Of a stretch of DNA of 64,000 nt, positions 35,990 to 46,300 are shown piece after piece. Position 1 is the stretch's first letter. Every line of letters begins with the position of its first letter. The stretch spans positions 1-64,000 of the forward strand of contig NZ_LSZH01000017.1 in the NCBI RefSeq assembly GCF_001647545.1, read 5' to 3'. A model generated the notes under the pieces. The model saw only the letters and a list, made by a program, of their open reading frames with translations, was not told where the DNA came from and ran no database searches. The DNA comes from Acinetobacter sp. SFB (GTDB lineage Bacteria; Pseudomonadota; Gammaproteobacteria; Pseudomonadales; Moraxellaceae). Both the position numbers and the translations under genes were made by a program.

Positions 35990-36379
35990 TATAATTACCT
36001 ATTTGTAGAAGTTGAGATGAACAGTCTACACAATAAAAAATAGGTATGTGTAAGGGTTATCAGGGTTTGAGTTTTTCTGAGTTAAGAATGTAAGTGTGAA
36101 AAAGAAATGAATATTTAATAAAAAATCAAAATTTACTTAGAGCTAAGGAACCTCAATCTGTTTGTGCGAAAGTATCCAGAGTTTAAGATAATTTACACAA
36201 ATTAAAACAGAACCTTTCCATGTTGGACTCTTATTATCTAATCATCATTGGCTTACATGCTGTTGAAAAGTCCAGCCTTTGCTGATTTGACTCTATTGAT
36301 TGATCCTTGCTTTAAGCCGGCTATTTAATCATTGTTGTTCATTTTATTAGAAAAAATCAAACAAAAGGAAATAAGGAGC
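35990..36379. other. Gene-poor intergenic stretch
   Basis: 390 bp without a supportable gene. The upstream edge must hold the DUF2171 promoter. A segment near 36160-36190 weakly resembles one near 35465-35490; the similarity is too low to call a repeat. Confidence 0.4.
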
Positions 36380-37186
36380 TTATTTCCCCAAAATCATTTC
36401 CAGTACAAATTTAGAACCAATAAAACCAATTGCCAGGAGCATAAAACCACTTAAGGTAAAGCGAATCGCTTTTTGGCCACGCCAGCCAAACTTGTAATGA
36501 CCAATCAGCAAAGATCCATAAACAAACCAGGAAATAATACTAAAGGCCGTTTTATGGGCTAAGTGTTGAGCAAAGAAATCTTCAATGGTGAAGAAACCAA
36601 AACCTAAAGCTAAGGTCAGCAAGATAAAACCAGTAATGATTAAATCAAACAACAAAGATTCCATGGCTTGGAATGAAGGCAGTAAATTGACCCAGATTCT
36701 TTTTTGCTTGTTTTTTAATTCACGATTTTGGAACCATAGAATTACCGCTTGTATGGTGGCCATCAGTAGAACCGCATAGGCCGATAAAGACAAAATAATA
36801 TGAATGTCCAAACCCAAGGAGTGCTGTTCAATCACCTGATTTTGTTTGCTTAAGGCAAAACCTAAAATCAAGCCGGTCGCAGCAACAGGAATGCCCAATA
36901 AATTGAGGGCCAAAATGGGGCGGTAAGTACTAAAGATTAAACTCAGCAATAACATCAGACCAGAGGTAAATGACAGCAACAGGAAGACATCATAATTTAC
37001 GCCTAGAGGGGTCAGCATATCGTTATACAGAACACCCGCGTGTAGCAGTAAACCTAAACCGAGTACGAGCCCTACAAACCAATGGTTCGGATCACGCTTT
37101 GACATTAAGTGAATAAACAAATACCAGAAAGATGTGGTATAAGCGATTAATGCTAAGATCGTGTAAACCAAGGGGAGACTGATCAT
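36380..37186 (-). CDS. Cytochrome c assembly (CcsA/YpjD-like) inner-membrane protein
   Basis: The 268-residue protein has about eight hydrophobic helices and the shape of the CcsA/YpjD/CcmC-like family: VYTILALIAYTTSFWYLFIHL at the start, SLGLDIHIILSLSAYAVLLMA with a histidine, and FFAQHLAHKTAFSIISWFVYG. In E. coli the relative YpjD lies next to ffh, the same pairing as here, on opposite strands. A role in haem handling is inferred from the family. AAGGGGAG precedes the ATG. Confidence 0.87.
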   Translation of the reverse strand: MISLPLVYTILALIAYTTSFWYLFIHLMSKRDPNHWFVGLVLGLGLLLHAGVLYNDMLTPLGVNYDVFLLLSFTSGLMLLLSLIFSTYRPILALNLLGIPVAATGLILGFALSKQNQVIEQHSLGLDIHIILSLSAYAVLLMATIQAVILWFQNRELKNKQKRIWVNLLPSFQAMESLLFDLIITGFILLTLALGFGFFTIEDFFAQHLAHKTAFSIISWFVYGSLLIGHYKFGWRGQKAIRFTLSGFMLLAIGFIGSKFVLEMILGK

Positions 37187-37324
37187 GTCAAACCTTTTTC
37201 AGGATGTTGAATATTCATTTATATAAATTCTACGTGAACTACAGTATCCTATAGCATCTTATGCATAAATTTTCTATTTTAAGAAAGATTTTTTTGCAAC
37301 TGGCAATTTTAAGCGGATTTTGCA

Positions 37325-38734
37325 ATGTTTGATACCTTAACAGAACGACTCACGCAGAGTTTAAGAAATGTTACTGGCTCAGGGCAGCTAACCGAAGACA
37401 ATATTAAAGATACGTTACGTGAAGTACGTATGGCACTTCTTGAAGCCGATGTTGCGTTACCTGTAACTCGTGAATTCATCGCGAAAGTTAAGGAAGAAGC
37501 ATTGGGTCAGGAAGTGATGACTCAGTTATCACCCGGCCAGGCATTCGTAAAAATCGTCCATGACGAACTGACAAAAATGATGGGCGAGGCCAATGAAAGC
37601 CTCGACCTGGCAGCAAAACCCCCTGTGGTGATTCTGCTTGCAGGTTTGCAAGGTGCGGGTAAAACCACAACTGCCGCAAAACTTGCCCGTTTCTTACAAG
37701 AACGCCAAAAGAAAAAAGTAGCCATGGTGTCTGCCGACGTTTACCGTCCAGCGGCAATCAAACAGCTACAAACCGTTGCAGGTGAAGTAGGCGCGATTTT
37801 TCTGGAATCGAGCGCTGATGAGAACCCGATTACCATTGCCAATCGAGCTATTGAGCAAGCCAAAATTCAGTTTGCTGATGTTCTGATTGTCGATACCGCA
37901 GGCCGTTTACATGTCGATGATGACATGATGGACGAAATTAAAGCGCTTCATGCAGCTATTAAACCCACCGAAACCTTGTTCGTCGTCGATGCTATGACCG
38001 GTCAGGATGCGGCAAATACTGCAAAAGCCTTTAACGATGCCTTGCCTTTAACCGGTGTGATCCTGACTAAAACTGATGGTGATGCACGCGGTGGTGCGGC
38101 ACTATCTGTGCGTGCCATTACCGGTAAGCCAATCAAATTTTTGGGTATGGGCGAAAAGCTTGATGCCTTAGAGCCATTCCATCCTGAGCGTGTGGCACAG
38201 CGTATTTTGGGGATGGGTGACGTACTTTCTTTGGTCGAAGAACTTGAACGTAAAGTCGACAAAGAAAAAGCCGAAAAAATGGCGAAAAAATTGCAAAAAG
38301 GCGGCAGCTTCAACTTTGAAGATATGCTGATGCAATTTGAACAAATGAACAACATGGGCGGCATGATGGGCTTCTTGGACAAGTTGCCTGGCATGAGCAA
38401 TTCAGGTATTCAAGATGCAATTGCACAAGCGAACCCTGAAAAGCAAGTGAAAAAAATGGAAGCGATTATCCAGTCGATGACCATTAAAGAGCGCCGTAAT
38501 CCAGACCTGATGAACCCGAGCCGTAAAAAACGTATCGCAGCAGGTTGTGGTATGGAAGTTGTTGAAGTCAATAAACTGATTAAACAACATGCGCAAATGG
38601 CGAAAATGATGAAGAAATTTGCCAATCCGTCGGGTATGGCAAAAATGATGAAATCACTTGGCGGTATGCAAAATAAATTCGGCGGCGGTGGCGGCGGTAT
38701 GGGACCATTGTTCGGTGGAAACGACAAGAAGTAG
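37325..38734 (+). CDS. ffh: Signal recognition particle protein Ffh
   Basis: Ffh binds 4.5S RNA and signal sequences of nascent membrane proteins and delivers them to FtsY. The 469-residue protein has the N domain, the GTPase G domain (GLQGAGKTT, DTAGRLHVDDDMM, TKTDGDARGGA), and the Met-rich M domain (about 330-440: MLMQFEQMNNMGGMMGF, MNPSRKKRIAAGCGM). It ends in a Gly-rich tail (GGGGGGMGPLFGG). Length is normal. A terminator follows. Confidence 0.98.
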   Translation: MFDTLTERLTQSLRNVTGSGQLTEDNIKDTLREVRMALLEADVALPVTREFIAKVKEEALGQEVMTQLSPGQAFVKIVHDELTKMMGEANESLDLAAKPPVVILLAGLQGAGKTTTAAKLARFLQERQKKKVAMVSADVYRPAAIKQLQTVAGEVGAIFLESSADENPITIANRAIEQAKIQFADVLIVDTAGRLHVDDDMMDEIKALHAAIKPTETLFVVDAMTGQDAANTAKAFNDALPLTGVILTKTDGDARGGAALSVRAITGKPIKFLGMGEKLDALEPFHPERVAQRILGMGDVLSLVEELERKVDKEKAEKMAKKLQKGGSFNFEDMLMQFEQMNNMGGMMGFLDKLPGMSNSGIQDAIAQANPEKQVKKMEAIIQSMTIKERRNPDLMNPSRKKRIAAGCGMEVVEVNKLIKQHAQMAKMMKKFANPSGMAKMMKSLGGMQNKFGGGGGGMGPLFGGNDKK

Positions 38735-38752
38735 GAATATACTTCTCATCGT

Positions 38753-38780
38753 AAAAAAGGCGCTCTACGCGCTTTTTTTA
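38753..38780 (+). terminator. Terminator after ffh
   Basis: AAAAAAGGCGC, loop TCTA, and GCGCTTTTTTT; one bulged G in the stem. Confidence 0.85.
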
Positions 38781-38927
38781 TAGCTGAAATTATGCAATAC
38801 AGAAAATGCACGATGCGAATAACTCTGCATATTTAATCCTAAAGGGAATAACAAAAAACGCTACTTAAACCATGGGTGTGAAGCTAAATTAACTAACTCA
38901 AAATATAAGAAGAAAAACATACTCTAA

Positions 38928-39412
38928 ATGCAATACAAAGTTTATCTGGTGCAGGGTGATCGCGCCTTAGCTAAGGCACCTAATTTTCGAATCTGGCAAC
39001 AAGCGCTACAGATCCAAAGACCTAAATGAGATCCAGAAAGTATTATTGTGGCACATAGTCTGGGGTCTGGCGCGCTTGCATTTTTTAACTCAGACACTCC
39101 GCCACACTCAAATTAAAGGGCTGATTTTGGTTGCCAGTTTTAAGGATAAATTAACTGTATTGCCCGAGCTGGAGAGTTTTATTCGGCAGGTAAAATTAGA
39201 CATAGCCATTTTACAAAAAATAGATTGCGACCCGATTTTTACTGTTTTCCTGACATGACCCTTATGTGTCTCTGCTTAAATCGGTCTTGCTCGGGCAATT
39301 TATGAATGTCCAAATGCAAGAGCTGAAGTATGCGCGGCATTTTATGCCAAGCGATGGTTTTGATGAATTTAAACAAGTTTGGGATGTCCTGAAAACTTTG
39401 CTAGATCCTTAA
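38928..39412 (+). pseudogene. RBBP9/YdeN-type alpha/beta hydrolase, decayed copy
   Basis: The segment begins MQYKVYLVQGD and continues, after frame breaks, with IIVAHSLGSGALAFF (nucleophile elbow), IKGLILVASFKDKLTVLPEL, and a C-terminal ARHFMPSDGFDEFKQVWDVL ending in TAA. These match the order and spacing of the intact gene at 39578-40165 ([35 protein letters not shown]). An early TGA after about 33 codons and at least two frame changes make it a pseudogene. It is probably an old tandem duplicate. Confidence 0.82.
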
Positions 39413-39577
39413 TGCACTTAAAATCCATTCGTATCTTTAAATAAGTGATGGAGTGAATTATGGGGAACAAGAGCTTCTCTAATTCGTATTTTTATAAAAA
39501 AGACCAACAATTGAATCACTCCATTCAGACTAAGCTGGTTGCACACGAAAACAGCTGAAGAAGAGGAAACAAGAATA

Positions 39578-40165
39578 ATGGCTCAAGTAAACGTGATACA
39601 TGGCTATACCGCCAGCCCCGAAGAAAACTGGTATCCCTGGATTCAGCAGACTGCAGATCAGCAGCATTGCAGTTTAAAAGTATTGCGTTTGGATCCTTCA
39701 CCGCGTCCGGAGCTATCAAGGTGGGAATCACAAATAAATGAGCAGATGGGAAGTCTGGATGAAAATAGTATTGTGATTGCACATAGTCTGGGAACTGTCG
39801 CGGCATTAGATCATTTGTCCAAAAATTTAACCCATCAGCGTATTAAACAGTTGGTTCTGGTTGCCGGTTTTAATGGTCGTTTGGGACGCTTAGCAGAAGT
39901 CTATCCTTTTATCGATGCAGCCCAGATTGATTTTGAATTACTGAAACGCCAGATTGAACAGCGTGTGGTGATTTATTCAGCAGGAGATGCCCATGTTCCG
40001 CCAAAATTTAGTATTGAGCAGGCCAAAAGTCTAGATGCAGAGCTGATTTCTGCCCAATGGCAGGGACACTTTATTGATTCTGAAGGTTGTACGGAACTGC
40101 CTGAAGTTTGGCAGGCCATACAACCTTATTTAATTCGACTAGATCAGGCTTCAGCCAAGGAATAA
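39578..40165 (+). CDS. RBBP9/YdeN family alpha/beta hydrolase
   Basis: The 195-residue protein is a small serine hydrolase of the RBBP9/YdeN family. It starts [20 protein letters not shown] and has the nucleophile serine in [13 protein letters not shown], an acidic residue in SAGDAHVPP and a histidine in [10 protein letters not shown], a complete triad. Substrates are unknown for bacterial members. The ATG at 39578 follows AGAGGA; codons upstream to 39539 are not conserved. The 3' end overlaps the convergent coaX by 22 bp. Confidence 0.88.
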   Translation: MAQVNVIHGYTASPEENWYPWIQQTADQQHCSLKVLRLDPSPRPELSRWESQINEQMGSLDENSIVIAHSLGTVAALDHLSKNLTHQRIKQLVLVAGFNGRLGRLAEVYPFIDAAQIDFELLKRQIEQRVVIYSAGDAHVPPKFSIEQAKSLDAELISAQWQGHFIDSEGCTELPEVWQAIQPYLIRLDQASAKE

Positions 40166-40881
40166 ATATAATTCTGCAGGCCTTTGAGTAGCAGGTCTGT
40201 CTCAATTTGAGGCTGATATTGGGTAAGATATTGGGCAAATAATGGCGCATCACCGCCAGTCAGAATTAGTTGGCTGGGGTATTTATTCAATACCTTTTCA
40301 ATGGTACTTACCAAGCTTAATAAAATACCGTGATGCACAGCATCAATGGTATTGCGGCCAGGCGTAAGCTCATCGAAGGTGGCATCGGGAATTTTAATGC
40401 CCTTGGTATTTTGAATCAGAGAATCCCGCTGTAAATACAGGTTTGGCAGAATATACCCTCCCAAGTGTTGCATGCCATCAGTGAGATCAATGGTTAAGGC
40501 AGTTCCGCAACTCACCACACAGTAGTGTTGCTTTGGATCATGGACCACGGCCAGCATTTGTAACCAGCGGTCTACACCGAACTTGCTGGTATCTTCATAA
40601 GCACAGCGTAGACCTGCATATTCAGCCTGCACTTTGGCAAAGGTCACCGGTACAGCTAAAAATTTTAGAATTTTCTGGATACGTTCGTTATTCTTTTTGT
40701 CCTGAACTGAAGACACGCCAACCTGATGCAGATCTAGACTTTTGAAATGCTGGATTAAACCCAACAGCAATTCCGCAGGGGACTGCAAATGCAATTCTGC
40801 AGCCTGTTCAATAATCTGATGATTCTCCGTAATCCAATATTTTAGACGGGTATTGCCAATGTCTAGCCATAAATTCTTCAT
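40144..40881 (-). CDS. coaX: Type III pantothenate kinase CoaX
   Basis: CoaX phosphorylates pantothenate in the first step of CoA synthesis and is not inhibited by CoA. The 245-residue ASKHA-fold protein has the N-terminal phosphate motif [12 protein letters not shown], the [11 protein letters not shown] motif with catalytic Asp, [12 protein letters not shown], and GGYILPN. These three motifs separate it from types I and II. It lies 9 bp downstream of birA on the minus strand, the usual birA-coaX operon. Confidence 0.95.
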   Translation of the reverse strand: MKNLWLDIGNTRLKYWITENHQIIEQAAELHLQSPAELLLGLIQHFKSLDLHQVGVSSVQDKKNNERIQKILKFLAVPVTFAKVQAEYAGLRCAYEDTSKFGVDRWLQMLAVVHDPKQHYCVVSCGTALTIDLTDGMQHLGGYILPNLYLQRDSLIQNTKGIKIPDATFDELTPGRNTIDAVHHGILLSLVSTIEKVLNKYPSQLILTGGDAPLFAQYLTQYQPQIETDLLLKGLQNYIYSLAEA

Positions 40882-40890
40882 TGCATTTCT

Positions 40891-41649
40891 CTAAAGAGAG
40901 GTTTCTAAGCGACGTAAGCGCCCTTGATAAAATTGTTTTAAGCCTTCACGGGTTTTAATATTGACCGCGCCATCATCCTGAATGCCTAAGAAAATACCTG
41001 AACATAGCCCCGAATGATGCTCAAACTCAACCGCCTGGTTTTTAAAAGCAGCATAGTGATTAAAACGGGCAGCCAGGTTATAACAATGATGGTCAAACCA
41101 TTCACTGGCTTGCTGGATGGCCATATATAATTCTGCGATCAATTCAGTACGCTGAATTGCCATTAAGCCTAACTCGCGCAGTGAGGTGGCATGCTGGTCA
41201 ATCTGTTCTTTCGGCACAGGTTCAAGATTGATACCGACCCCCACAATCACCTGATGCGGGGAAAGCGGCTCAACCAGAATTCCGCCCCATTTGCCCTGTG
41301 TACTATAAAGATCATTTGGCCATTTCACTTGCAAATCCACATTTTTTAAACTCGGCATTTGCAGAATATTTAATGCAATTTCAAGGGCAAGCCGCCCATC
41401 AATGGCTGTTCGCGTATTTAGCAATGTGCTTAAATAGATGTTCCCTTCGGGTGAAACCCATGGTCGTTGACGTTGACCACGACCTTGAGTTTGTCTCGTA
41501 CTACAGACTAAAACGCTTTGAATGCCTTTGAGTGCAATTTCACGCACATCATCATTGGTTGAAGTCGTGACTGGTTTCAGTATTAAAACTTCAGGAAGCT
41601 GATGAGCTTCGCTGAGGATTTTTTGCAGTTGTCGAGTCTCTAAATCCAT
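40891..41649 (-). CDS. birA: Biotin--[acetyl-CoA-carboxylase] ligase BirA, monofunctional
   Basis: BirA attaches biotin to the carboxyl-carrier protein of acetyl-CoA carboxylase through biotinyl-AMP. The 252-residue protein has the adenylate-binding loop GRGQRQRPWVSPEGNIYLS and LQVKWPNDLY with the catalytic lysine, then a C-terminal SH3-like cap. There is no N-terminal winged-helix domain, so unlike E. coli BirA it cannot repress the biotin operon at 52.9-57.6 kb. Divergent from the TSUP transporter gene. Confidence 0.94.
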   Translation of the reverse strand: MDLETRQLQKILSEAHQLPEVLILKPVTTSTNDDVREIALKGIQSVLVCSTRQTQGRGQRQRPWVSPEGNIYLSTLLNTRTAIDGRLALEIALNILQMPSLKNVDLQVKWPNDLYSTQGKWGGILVEPLSPHQVIVGVGINLEPVPKEQIDQHATSLRELGLMAIQRTELIAELYMAIQQASEWFDHHCYNLAARFNHYAAFKNQAVEFEHHSGLCSGIFLGIQDDGAVNIKTREGLKQFYQGRLRRLETSL

Positions 41650-41679
41650 TTAAATTTAAGCAACAGTGGAATGTGAATA

Positions 41680-42489
41680 ATGGAGTTAATCATATATTTA
41701 TTGATTGGTGCAATGGCTGGTTTTGCCGCTGGACTGTTTGGTGTCGGTGGCGGCCTGATTATTGTGCCCATTTTATATATTGTGTTCACGCAGCTGCACT
41801 ATGATCCTTCAGTCATTATGCATTTGGCTGTCGGCACCTCATTGGCAACCATTATTGTGACCTCAATTAGCTCTGTCTCAGCACATCACAAACGTGGTGC
41901 GGTGATGTGGGATGTATTCCGCAATTTGGCACCGGGGTTGGCTTTGGGCTCATTTTTAGGTGCCGGGATTGCTGATTATATATCAGGTCAGGGCTTGCAA
42001 TTACTGATCGGATTCTTTGCAGTTTGGGTCGCCTATGGCATGTTTAACGGTTCAAGTAAACCCGTTGATCCTACGCATCATTTGCCTGCTAAAGCAATGC
42101 AGCTGCTGGCAGGTGGTGGTATCGGCATTGCATCGGCTATTTTCGGCATCGGTGGCGGCAGTTTGACGGTACCGTATTTGATTCGTCATGGTGTCGTCAT
42201 TCAAAAAGCGGTAGCAACTTCAGCAGCAGGGGGTTTGCCTATTGCAATTGCCGGAGCATTGGGTTTTATGTGGTTTGGCTCGAATACCTCGGTAGAAGTA
42301 CCGCATAGTATTGGTTTTGTGCATATTTATGCTTTCATTGGCATTAGTGTGATGAGCTTTATTACGGCAAAACTTGGAGCAAAAGTAGCGCATAAATTAT
42401 CACCGGCCATGCTGAAAAGATGCTTTGCTTGCCTGTTAAGTACGGTTGGTTTATATTTTATTTATCAAGGATTTTCGAGCTATTTTTAA
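41680..42489 (+). CDS. TSUP (TauE/SafE) family membrane transporter
   Basis: The 269-residue protein has eight or so hydrophobic segments and the duplicated TSUP motif: LIGAMAGFAAGLFGVGGGLI near the N-terminus and GGGIGIASAIFGIGGGSLTV in the second half. The family moves sulphite, sulphonates or other organic anions across the inner membrane; the substrate is not predictable here. It is divergent from birA with a 30-bp gap. Confidence 0.9.
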   Translation: MELIIYLLIGAMAGFAAGLFGVGGGLIIVPILYIVFTQLHYDPSVIMHLAVGTSLATIIVTSISSVSAHHKRGAVMWDVFRNLAPGLALGSFLGAGIADYISGQGLQLLIGFFAVWVAYGMFNGSSKPVDPTHHLPAKAMQLLAGGGIGIASAIFGIGGGSLTVPYLIRHGVVIQKAVATSAAGGLPIAIAGALGFMWFGSNTSVEVPHSIGFVHIYAFIGISVMSFITAKLGAKVAHKLSPAMLKRCFACLLSTVGLYFIYQGFSSYF

Positions 42490-42516
42490 TTTTAAATAAC
42501 AGATAAAAATAGAATG

Positions 42517-42554
42517 AAAAGGTGTGCTACAGTTTAATTGTTCACACCTTTTTT
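42517..42554 (+). terminator. Terminator after the TSUP transporter gene
   Basis: AAGGTGTG and CACACCTT pair around a 16-base loop, followed by a T run. Confidence 0.75.
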
Positions 42555-42690
42555 ATATTGGCTTTAAAGACTGAAAAATTGTCTGACAATGTCATTTTTT
42601 TTGCTGATAAAACAAAGTAAAAATAACAGGGTCAATCAAGACGTGTGAAAATTTTTCGATTGCATCTTATAAAAACAAGATAGGACGAGT

Positions 42691-43386
42691 ATGCAAGAAC
42701 AGGAAAAAGACAGTTTGTCCGAACAAATTGCAAAGCATATTAGTGAGCAAATTATTCGTGGCGAATTGGTTGAAGGTGAACGTATTCAAGAGTTGCGAAT
42801 CTCGGCTGAACTCGATGTCAGTCGTGGCTCCGTGCGTGAAGCATTGTTGCTGTTAGAACGCACCCAACTGATTGAAATTTATCCACGCCGTGGTGCAATT
42901 GTGTCAGAAATGTCTGCGCAACAAGTCCGTGCTTTATTTGACATGAGCGCTTTGCTATTGGGGCAAATTGTTCATCGTGTGGCGGAAACTTGGCGCACTC
43001 ATGAAGCCGAAAGAATTCAGGCATTATTGCAGCAATTGCATGAAGAGACACGTCAGGGACATACTGAAAAATTCTATGATTTAATCTTTCAGTGTATGGC
43101 TCGCCAGCACGAAATGGTGGCTAATCCTTATTTGATGAAGTTCTATCAAGAGCTGTTACCCTCAATGCGCCGCAGCTATTTTTTAACCTTAAATATCTCT
43201 CGGCGCGAGCTAGAGGAATCATTTGAACTGTTTAAGTTGGTGACTGATGCAGTTTTGATCCGAAAATCACAACAAGCTACTTTATTTATGGATGATTTTT
43301 GTCGACACTTGCGTAACCTTGTGTTGGAATCTCTAACACGGATGAAACAAATCGAACTTGCATGGGCAAGACGTTCACGACGTTGA
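42691..43386 (+). CDS. GntR-family transcriptional regulator (FadR/FCD type)
   Basis: The 231-residue protein has an N-terminal winged helix-turn-helix (ISEQIIRGELVEGERIQELR, ELDVSRGSVREALLLLERT) and an all-helical FCD-like effector domain. The ligand is unknown. It ends 10 bp before the smc start, so it probably shares a transcript with smc-zipA-ligA or lies just upstream of their promoter. In this lineage the regulator-smc arrangement is likely conserved, which is inference from spacing. Confidence 0.88.
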   Translation: MQEQEKDSLSEQIAKHISEQIIRGELVEGERIQELRISAELDVSRGSVREALLLLERTQLIEIYPRRGAIVSEMSAQQVRALFDMSALLLGQIVHRVAETWRTHEAERIQALLQQLHEETRQGHTEKFYDLIFQCMARQHEMVANPYLMKFYQELLPSMRRSYFLTLNISRRELEESFELFKLVTDAVLIRKSQQATLFMDDFCRHLRNLVLESLTRMKQIELAWARRSRR

Positions 43387-43396
43387 TCAGGACATT

Positions 43397-46300
43397 ATGC
43401 GTTTAAGCAGCTTAAAACTTTCCGGCTTTAAATCTTTTGCCGATAGTACGACTTTACATTTTAAGGCGAATCGTACCGCTGTAGTGGGGCCAAACGGTTG
43501 TGGTAAATCCAATGTGATTGATGCCATCCGTTGGGTGATGGGGGAATCCAGTGCACGCCAACTCCGTGGCGGCAGTATGCAAGATGTCATTTTTACCGGA
43601 ACTGCCAAACGTAAACCTGTGGGTGTGGCCAGTGTTGAACTGCGTTTTGATAATACCTATAGCAAGCTCGGCGGTGCATACAATGCCTATAATGAATTGG
43701 CTGTACGTCGTCAAGTCAACCGCGATGGCAAGTCTGAATATTTTTTAAATGGCACCAAGTGCCGTCGTCGTGATATCACCGATATTTTCTTAGGCACCGG
43801 GTTAGGTCCACGTTCATACGCCATTATTGAACAGGGTATGATTAACCGTCTGGTCGATGCCAAACCTGAAGAAATGCGGGTGTATATTGAAGAAGCTGCG
43901 GGTGTTTCGCGTTATCAGGCACGTCGCCGTGAAACCTTATTGCATCTCGATCACACCACACAAAATTTATCGCGTCTTGAAGATATTGCCGCTGAACTGA
44001 AGTCACAGCTGAAAACCCTGAAACGTCAGTCTGAAACTGCGCTGCAATATAAAGAACTTGAAACGCAGATTCGTAGCATTAAAGTTGAAGTGCTGTCTTT
44101 TCAATGCGAGCAAAGTAGCCGTTTGCAGCAAGAATATACCCTTCAGATGAATGAATTAGGTGAAACATTTAAATTGGTGCGTTCAGAACTGACCACTTTA
44201 GAACATGATTTAACGACGACCAGTGAACTGTTCCAACGCCTGATTCAGCAGTCCACCCCATTGCAAAATGAATGGCAACAGGCCGAGAAAAAACGCTCTG
44301 AATTGAAAATGAGCTTGGAACAAAAACAGTCTTTGTTGCAGCAAAATACTTCGACTTTAACTCAGCTTGAACAGCAAAAATTACAGACTAAAGAACGGCT
44401 ACAATTGATTGAAGTGCAAATTGAAACTTTGCAATCGCAATATCAACAACAGACTGAACAATTACAACAGCAGGAAAGTCAAAGCCAAAATCAAAGCCAA
44501 AGTTTTGCTGATTTAAAACTACAGCAGCAGCAAGTACAGCAACAGTTTGAAGTGGTCAAAGTACAGGTCGAAAAACAGCAACAGCAAAAAATGCAGATGC
44601 TGGCGCAAAGTGAGCAGTTGGCCAAAAATATTGCCCGGATCGAACAACAAAAACAAACCCTGCAACAGCAAACAGCACAAATTCAAAATCAGGGTCAGCA
44701 AGATGATATTGAGCAACTTGAAAGTGAAAAATTTCAGCTTGGCCAACAGGTAGAACAGTTAGAACACGCGATTCAAACTCAGAAACAAACATTCGAGTTA
44801 GCGCAGACCCAGTATGCGCAGCAGAAAAATGATGTTGCGACCATGAAGTCTGCGATTCAGATATTGCAATCAGAACAGAAAAATCTCAACCAGTTGCTGA
44901 TCAAGAATAGCCCGAAAGTTCAGCAGGATACTGTGCAATTGATGCAAGTATTAAAGCTTAAAGATCAGGCCAAGGCGCATACCCATTTAATTGAAAAGTT
45001 TTTGGCAAAATGGCTCTCTGCACACATCATTGATACCAAGGCCGGTTTTACTGAAAGCATTGCTCGTCAGCTTAAAAGCAATGCTTCGCAACATCAGATT
45101 CAATTGGCTGGGTTGACTTGCTTGGCTGACTGGATTGAGTCGCCGCAGCATTCTATCTGGCAGCAGGTTGCAGTTGCAGATAATCTTAACCAAGCTTTGT
45201 CTTTGCAATCGCACTTAGGCATCGGTCAGTCCATCTTAAGTTTGGATGGCTATCATGTGGCTGCGGATTGGGTGATTGGCCTGTTTTATGATGAAGCAAG
45301 CCAAGCCGGACAGGGTGCACTCAGCCATCGTATTCGTTTAGCTGAAATAGAAATGGCACTGGGACAGCAGTTAGCTCAGCTTGAAACTGCTGAACAGCAA
45401 TTGCCGGAAGTCATACAACAAATTCAAAGTCTGCAAAAAAATATGCAAGAGCAGCAAGACCAGTTAAAGCAGCAGCAAAAGACCTTGCAGCAGGTTGATG
45501 TCAACATTGCCAAAGTACAAAGTACGGCTCAGGCATTTTCAGTCCAAAAGCAGCAATTGCAAAATCAGTTACAACAACTGGATGAGCAGCTGGAAGAAGA
45601 TGCAATGCAAAAAGATGATCTGGAAATTGATTTACATGCGTTGAATTTGAAACTTGAGCAGGCTTTACCCAATTATAAAACTATGCAATTTCAAGTTGAG
45701 GAACTGACCGAGCAGCTGGAAAATACCCAACACATCTGGCAGCAAGCTCAACAAGAGCTGGAGCTGCTACGTCGTCAAACGACTCAAACTGGGCAACAAG
45801 CTGAATTACTGGAAAAAGATGCATCATTTTTAAAAGCACAATATCAGCAGATCATTGCGCAAATGGAACAGGCGAAAAAATTTGTCGATCCGGTACAGCT
45901 CGAACTGCCTGCATTAGAGTCGCAATTTAATCAACAAGCTCAAGTCACCGAGAAGTTGCAAAAGACCTGGAGTGAATGGCAGATCGAGCTGAATAATATT
46001 CAGCAAAAACAGCAAAGCCTGACTGAGCAGCGTCATCAGCATCAACAACAAGATGAAAAATTACGCGGTCAACTGGAAGAAAAACGTCTGGCTTGGCAAG
46101 TGGCCAAATCGGATTTTCAGCATTACTCAGAACAACTCAATGCGTTGAATAGTCAATTGATTAGCGGTTTAAATATCGACCTGATTTCACATCAACAACA
46201 ACTGGAAAAAGCTCAGCAGCGCTTTGAAAAATTGGGCGCGGTCAATTTGGCCGCTTCTGCAGAATACCAAGATGTATCCAAGCGCTATGAAGAACTGAGT

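Noticed and set aside
35460-36195. Possible direct repeats flanking the DUF2171 gene (near 35465 and 36160)
   Set aside because: Only about 20 bp with many mismatches agree (TGTGC, CC, GAGTTT), which chance can explain in AT-rich DNA.
39449-39523. 8-bp inverted repeat TGGAGTGA / TCACTCCA around a 59-bp interior
   Set aside because: Too short, without a target duplication or a similar copy nearby, so it is not called as a mobile element.
44440-44720. CAG/CAA-rich stretch in smc looking like a trinucleotide repeat
   Set aside because: It encodes the Gln-rich coiled coil of SMC and is not a perfect repeat.
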